From: Prosthecobacter gellanilyticus
GTDB lineage: Bacteria > Verrucomicrobiota > Verrucomicrobiia > Verrucomicrobiales > Verrucomicrobiaceae
Direction of reading: 5' to 3'
NCBI RefSeq assembly: GCF_007992435.1
Contig: NZ_BKAG01000025.1
Location: 1-64,000, forward strand
DNA: 64,000 nucleotides
Shown here: one piece after another, positions 61,423 through 64,000 of the stretch
Position numbering within the stretch: the stretch's first letter is position 1
How the letters are laid out: every line of letters starts with the position of its first letter
The notes under the pieces: generated by a model
What the model saw: the letters and a program-made list of their open reading frames with translations, nothing else
The model's database searches: none
What the model was told of the DNA's origin: nothing
Translations under genes and position numbers: made by a program

Positions 61423-63549
61423 ATGCCGCGCTTCCGATCCACTTCCTCCAGCCTCTTCGCCCTGGCCCTGCTGCTGGCCTTGGTGATTGCTGGAGGTTTT
61501 GTCGGCTTTCATAGCGGCGGCAGAAGCGTGGCCCCTGCGCATCACGGTGAGACGGCAGCCGGCTCCAGTACCGCTTCCTCCACCACATCCGGACCGCATG
61601 GGCTCGCCACCCTGGAGGAGAGTCTGCGCCGGTTTCTGGCGGGCGAAGAAGATGCGCTCAACGGTTTTTTACCCAAGGGTGTCAGCGATGTCAGCGGCAT
61701 GGGAGGCCGGGGCCTGAACCGCCAAGTGCGCAGCCATGGCCTCTGGTTTCCTGTCTTCGACCTTTCCAAGGTAACCAGCACGGAGGTGTTTGATCCCACC
61801 GCTGTCAGCCTCAACAGTGTCCCGCTGATGATCACCAACCCGCAGCCTGATCCGGGGATGATCCATCAGACCATGACACACCGGTTCAGCGCCGTGGGCG
61901 GCACTGCACCCTATCGATGGAGCATGCAGATTCAGGGAGAGGCTCCTGGCTTCAGCCTGAACGACACGACCGGTGACCTGTCCGGCCTCTCAGACACTGA
62001 GCTCAGCGTGCCCCTGAGCATCTATGTCACCGACTCTGCCGGTCACACGGCCTCTGCGACCGCGACACTTGCCGTGGCTTCCGCCAAGGCTCTCACCCTG
62101 CTCACCGCAGACCTGCCCGGCGGCACCCTGGGGCAGCCCTACACCTTTTCCTTGAGCGCCGAAGGCGGCGCCCAGCCTTACACCTGGCGCCTGGAGACCC
62201 AATCAGCGGGCTGGCTCTGTGATCCTGCCACTGGCGCTCTCAGCGCCACTTTCACTGAACCCGGTGATCACAATCTCACCATTACCCTGTCTGACCTCGA
62301 ATCGAGTGTGCAGAAGTCTTTCCACGTCCGCGTCACTGAGGGGCTGGAGATCACCACCGAGTCTCCTCTGCCTCCCGCTGCGCCAGGTGCGGGATACAGC
62401 GGTCGATTTGAGGCCATGGGCGGCACGCCGCCTTATCAATGGACGGTGGCCGCAGGCCAGATTCCAGCATGGTGCCCTCTTCTGCCTGATGGTTCAATGG
62501 GGGGCGCGGTCCCAGCCTCGGAGGCCTTTTACGAGTTCACCATTCTCGTCACCGACTCCGCTGGCCTGACCTTCAAAAAGCCTTTTGAGCTCTCCGTCAG
62601 CCAGGGCCTGCTGGCCATCCCATCACTCAACAAGGCCGGCCTTGCCTGGCAGTTCACCAGCATGAGCCGGACCTTGGGCTCGGGCATCACTGGTGTCAGC
62701 CTCACCCGCAATGGTGCAGAGATCTATCGCGGCACCGCCAGCAACATCGTGGACCGCAACCTTGCCACCGGTGCCGTCTACAACTACGAGCTTACTGCCT
62801 TTACCACCGATGGGCGCGCCCGGCCTTATGCAAGCACGCTGGTCAAGATCCTTCCCATCAGCAGGCAGCGCGGCCAGGCAGGCGTCAGCGGAGATCCCTT
62901 TGCCGATCGTGTGCAATCATTCACGCCGCTGTCCGCGAATGGTTATGGAGCCAGCAAGGTTCCCGATAATGTCACCGGCCCACCCGACGGAGCCAACACC
63001 TTCAGCCCTGTGTATCTGCCGCAGCATGTGGCATCTCTGCATGCCAGCTCCTCGGGCGGAGGGAGCATCGTCCTGGAGTTCACGGACAACATCGTCGAAT
63101 CCGGCCCTGGTCAGGACTTCACCGTTTTTGAAAACGTTCTGTTTCAGGGGAACGATCCCAACCGCAGGTTCATGGAGCCCGCCATTGTGGAAGTGGCGTT
63201 GTTTGAGAACCAGTGGCAGCGTTTCCCCTGCTTCGTCTCCCCGCCCGCCACTGGGGAGATCGACTTCAAAAAGCCCGCCTACTATGCCCGTGGCTTCGCC
63301 GGCGTGAATGCCACCACGGGCGAAGATCCCACCAATCCCGCCCGGAGCGGCGGTGACAGTTTCGACCTGGCTGATGCAGGCGCCCAGCAACTGCAGTGGA
63401 TCCGCTTCATCCGCATCCGTTCCACCGGTGACAACGTCATGACTGACTCTGCGGGAACACCCGTGCGTCATACGTCTGAGAACACCGCTCTTTCTGGAAC
63501 GGCCAGCTCAGGCTTTGACCTGGATGGGGTGAGCGCGGTGAATTACTGA
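61423..63549 (+). CDS. Exported Ig-domain protein with C-terminal DFxVFEN domain
   Basis: A 708-residue protein with an N-terminal signal/anchor (about 8-30). Residues 135-400 hold three putative-Ig repeats (TAPYRWSMQI, AQPYTWRLET and TPPYQWTVAAG mark each). A fibronectin III-like part lies at about 405-475. The C-terminal domain (about 490-708) has GSIVLEFTDNI, GQDFTVFENVL and EPAIVEVALFEN, a module I recall from bacterial surface proteins. Surface location is likely. It lies downstream of the Calx-beta gene and may be co-regulated. Confidence 0.86.
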   Translation: MPRFRSTSSSLFALALLLALVIAGGFVGFHSGGRSVAPAHHGETAAGSSTASSTTSGPHGLATLEESLRRFLAGEEDALNGFLPKGVSDVSGMGGRGLNRQVRSHGLWFPVFDLSKVTSTEVFDPTAVSLNSVPLMITNPQPDPGMIHQTMTHRFSAVGGTAPYRWSMQIQGEAPGFSLNDTTGDLSGLSDTELSVPLSIYVTDSAGHTASATATLAVASAKALTLLTADLPGGTLGQPYTFSLSAEGGAQPYTWRLETQSAGWLCDPATGALSATFTEPGDHNLTITLSDLESSVQKSFHVRVTEGLEITTESPLPPAAPGAGYSGRFEAMGGTPPYQWTVAAGQIPAWCPLLPDGSMGGAVPASEAFYEFTILVTDSAGLTFKKPFELSVSQGLLAIPSLNKAGLAWQFTSMSRTLGSGITGVSLTRNGAEIYRGTASNIVDRNLATGAVYNYELTAFTTDGRARPYASTLVKILPISRQRGQAGVSGDPFADRVQSFTPLSANGYGASKVPDNVTGPPDGANTFSPVYLPQHVASLHASSSGGGSIVLEFTDNIVESGPGQDFTVFENVLFQGNDPNRRFMEPAIVEVALFENQWQRFPCFVSPPATGEIDFKKPAYYARGFAGVNATTGEDPTNPARSGGDSFDLADAGAQQLQWIRFIRIRSTGDNVMTDSAGTPVRHTSENTALSGTASSGFDLDGVSAVNY

Positions 63550-63778
63550 GCTGGTCCGTGGTGGTGTGATATGTGGCCTAACATTCATTGATATTCATCA
63601 GGTCATGCTGTTTCGCGACAGCGTCGTGGAGTGCGTGGGAGGCGCTCAGGCGCCGCACCGCTGTGTGCGCACAGATGATGCGGAAGCTCGAACATCTAGT
63701 GTTCGCACGAGAGCGGTGTCGACGATGCACGGTGGCCCGTGCATCTCTGCCACCGCACTCCAGGACGCTGCCGCGACT
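63550..63778. repeat. Intergenic repeats before phzF-like gene end
   Basis: Contains a perfect hairpin GATGCACGG/CCCGTGCATC around 63723-63745 and a copy of the dispersed repeat CGCACTCCAGGACGCTG (63753-63780, other copy at 10814-10840), which runs over the stop codon of the gene at 63779. No other gene. Confidence 0.55.
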
Positions 63779-64000
63779 TCAATGCACATGCAAGAAACCA
63801 GTCGAATAGGTGACCGCTCTTCCGCCGATGCCCACACGCTCTCCACGATCTTCGCAGACCAGCTCACCGCCGCGAGGGGAGATCTGTCGCGCTTGCAACT
63901 TGGTTCGGCCGAGTCGTTTGGACCAATAAGGAGTTAGTGTGCAGTGCGCGGAGCCTGTGACGGGATCTTCGGTCACGCCAGCGCGCGGGGCGAAGAAGCG
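63779..64000 (-). CDS. PhzF-family isomerase, C-terminal fragment cut by window end
   Basis: Seventy-three residues in frame from the window edge to a TGA at 63779. RFFAPRAGVTEDPVTGSAHC is the conserved late motif of the PhzF/diaminopimelate epimerase-like family, and WSKRLGRTKLQARQ and GGELVCEDRGERV follow as usual. The start lies beyond 64000. Family members isomerise small amides or amino acids; the true substrate is unknown. Confidence 0.88.
   Translation of the reverse strand, partial: RFFAPRAGVTEDPVTGSAHCTLTPYWSKRLGRTKLQARQISPRGGELVCEDRGERVGIGGRAVTYSTGFLHVH

Noticed and set aside
1..64000. tRNA, rRNA, CRISPR arrays and prophage
   Set aside because: I looked for cloverleaf-like conserved arms, regular spacer arrays and phage structural gene runs and found none; a tRNAscan or CRISPR search was not possible here.

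Overview
The window looks like a chromosomal segment of a verrucomicrobium (Prosthecobacter/Verrucomicrobium-like) or a close PVC relative. The case rests on gene content: two formylglycine sulfatases, two DUF1501 proteins, a PSCyt1-DUF1549-DUF1553 protein, a PVC-type heme-binding CxxCH dehydrogenase-like protein, a PEGA/FGE Ser/Thr kinase, SHD1-type exported proteins and a Gfo/Idh/MocA oxidoreductase. GC is high, almost every gene of the envelope class has a signal peptide, and Shine-Dalgarno sequences are rarely visible. I see no tRNA, rRNA, CRISPR array or prophage.

Layout. 0.1-6.0 kb: minus-strand block of exported hydrolase-like protein, sulfatase, fatty acid hydroxylase (ATGA overlaps), second sulfatase and a Cys-motif protein. 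6.1-7 kb: tiny entericidin-like lipoprotein and an AT-rich repeat gap. 7-11 kb: L,D-transpeptidase, uracil-DNA glycosylase, surE, yraN, then a mosaic of small repeats. 11-16.5 kb: cytochrome-like protein, GH31 glycosidase and a small protein in one direction. 16.5-17.25 kb: gap filled by 10-bp-period arrays. 17.25-24.8 kb: kinase-PEGA-FGE protein, SHD1 protein, DUF1501, hemC, Gfo/Idh oxidoreductase. 24.8-25.7 kb: RAYT transposase between inverted REP palindromes. 25.7-34.9 kb: PVC heme protein, MYG1-like protein, sialidase-like protein, CSD-DUF1294, exported Gly-rich protein, acyltransferase-cdsA pair. 34.9-35.9 kb: IS200-like transposase between 90-bp inverted flanks. 35.9-41.8 kb: DUF116-prenyltransferase fusion, heparinase-like protein, C39-like peptidase. 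41.96-48.74 kb: response regulator-histidine kinase pair followed by an EF-hand/PSCyt1/DUF1549/DUF1553 protein and its DUF1501 partner, with the same 11-bp-spaced direct repeat before the regulator and before the structural genes. 48.8-58 kb: EF-hand protein, ThiF-like protein, small exported proteins, PQQ-propeller protein, receiver protein, amidase, accA, LysM protein, M20 peptidase. 58-63.5 kb: a cobalamin-type riboswitch leader followed by two large exported Ig/Calx-beta proteins. The window ends inside a phzF-like gene.

Most interesting unit: the cobalamin riboswitch-like leader (about 58150-58387) ahead of two large exported proteins, one with a propeller-like N-terminal half. I propose it as a candidate B12-responsive surface system. 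The intergenic gaps also carry several families of short periodic arrays (7-bp and 10-bp period) and TGGAA-centred palindromes that no annotated feature explains.
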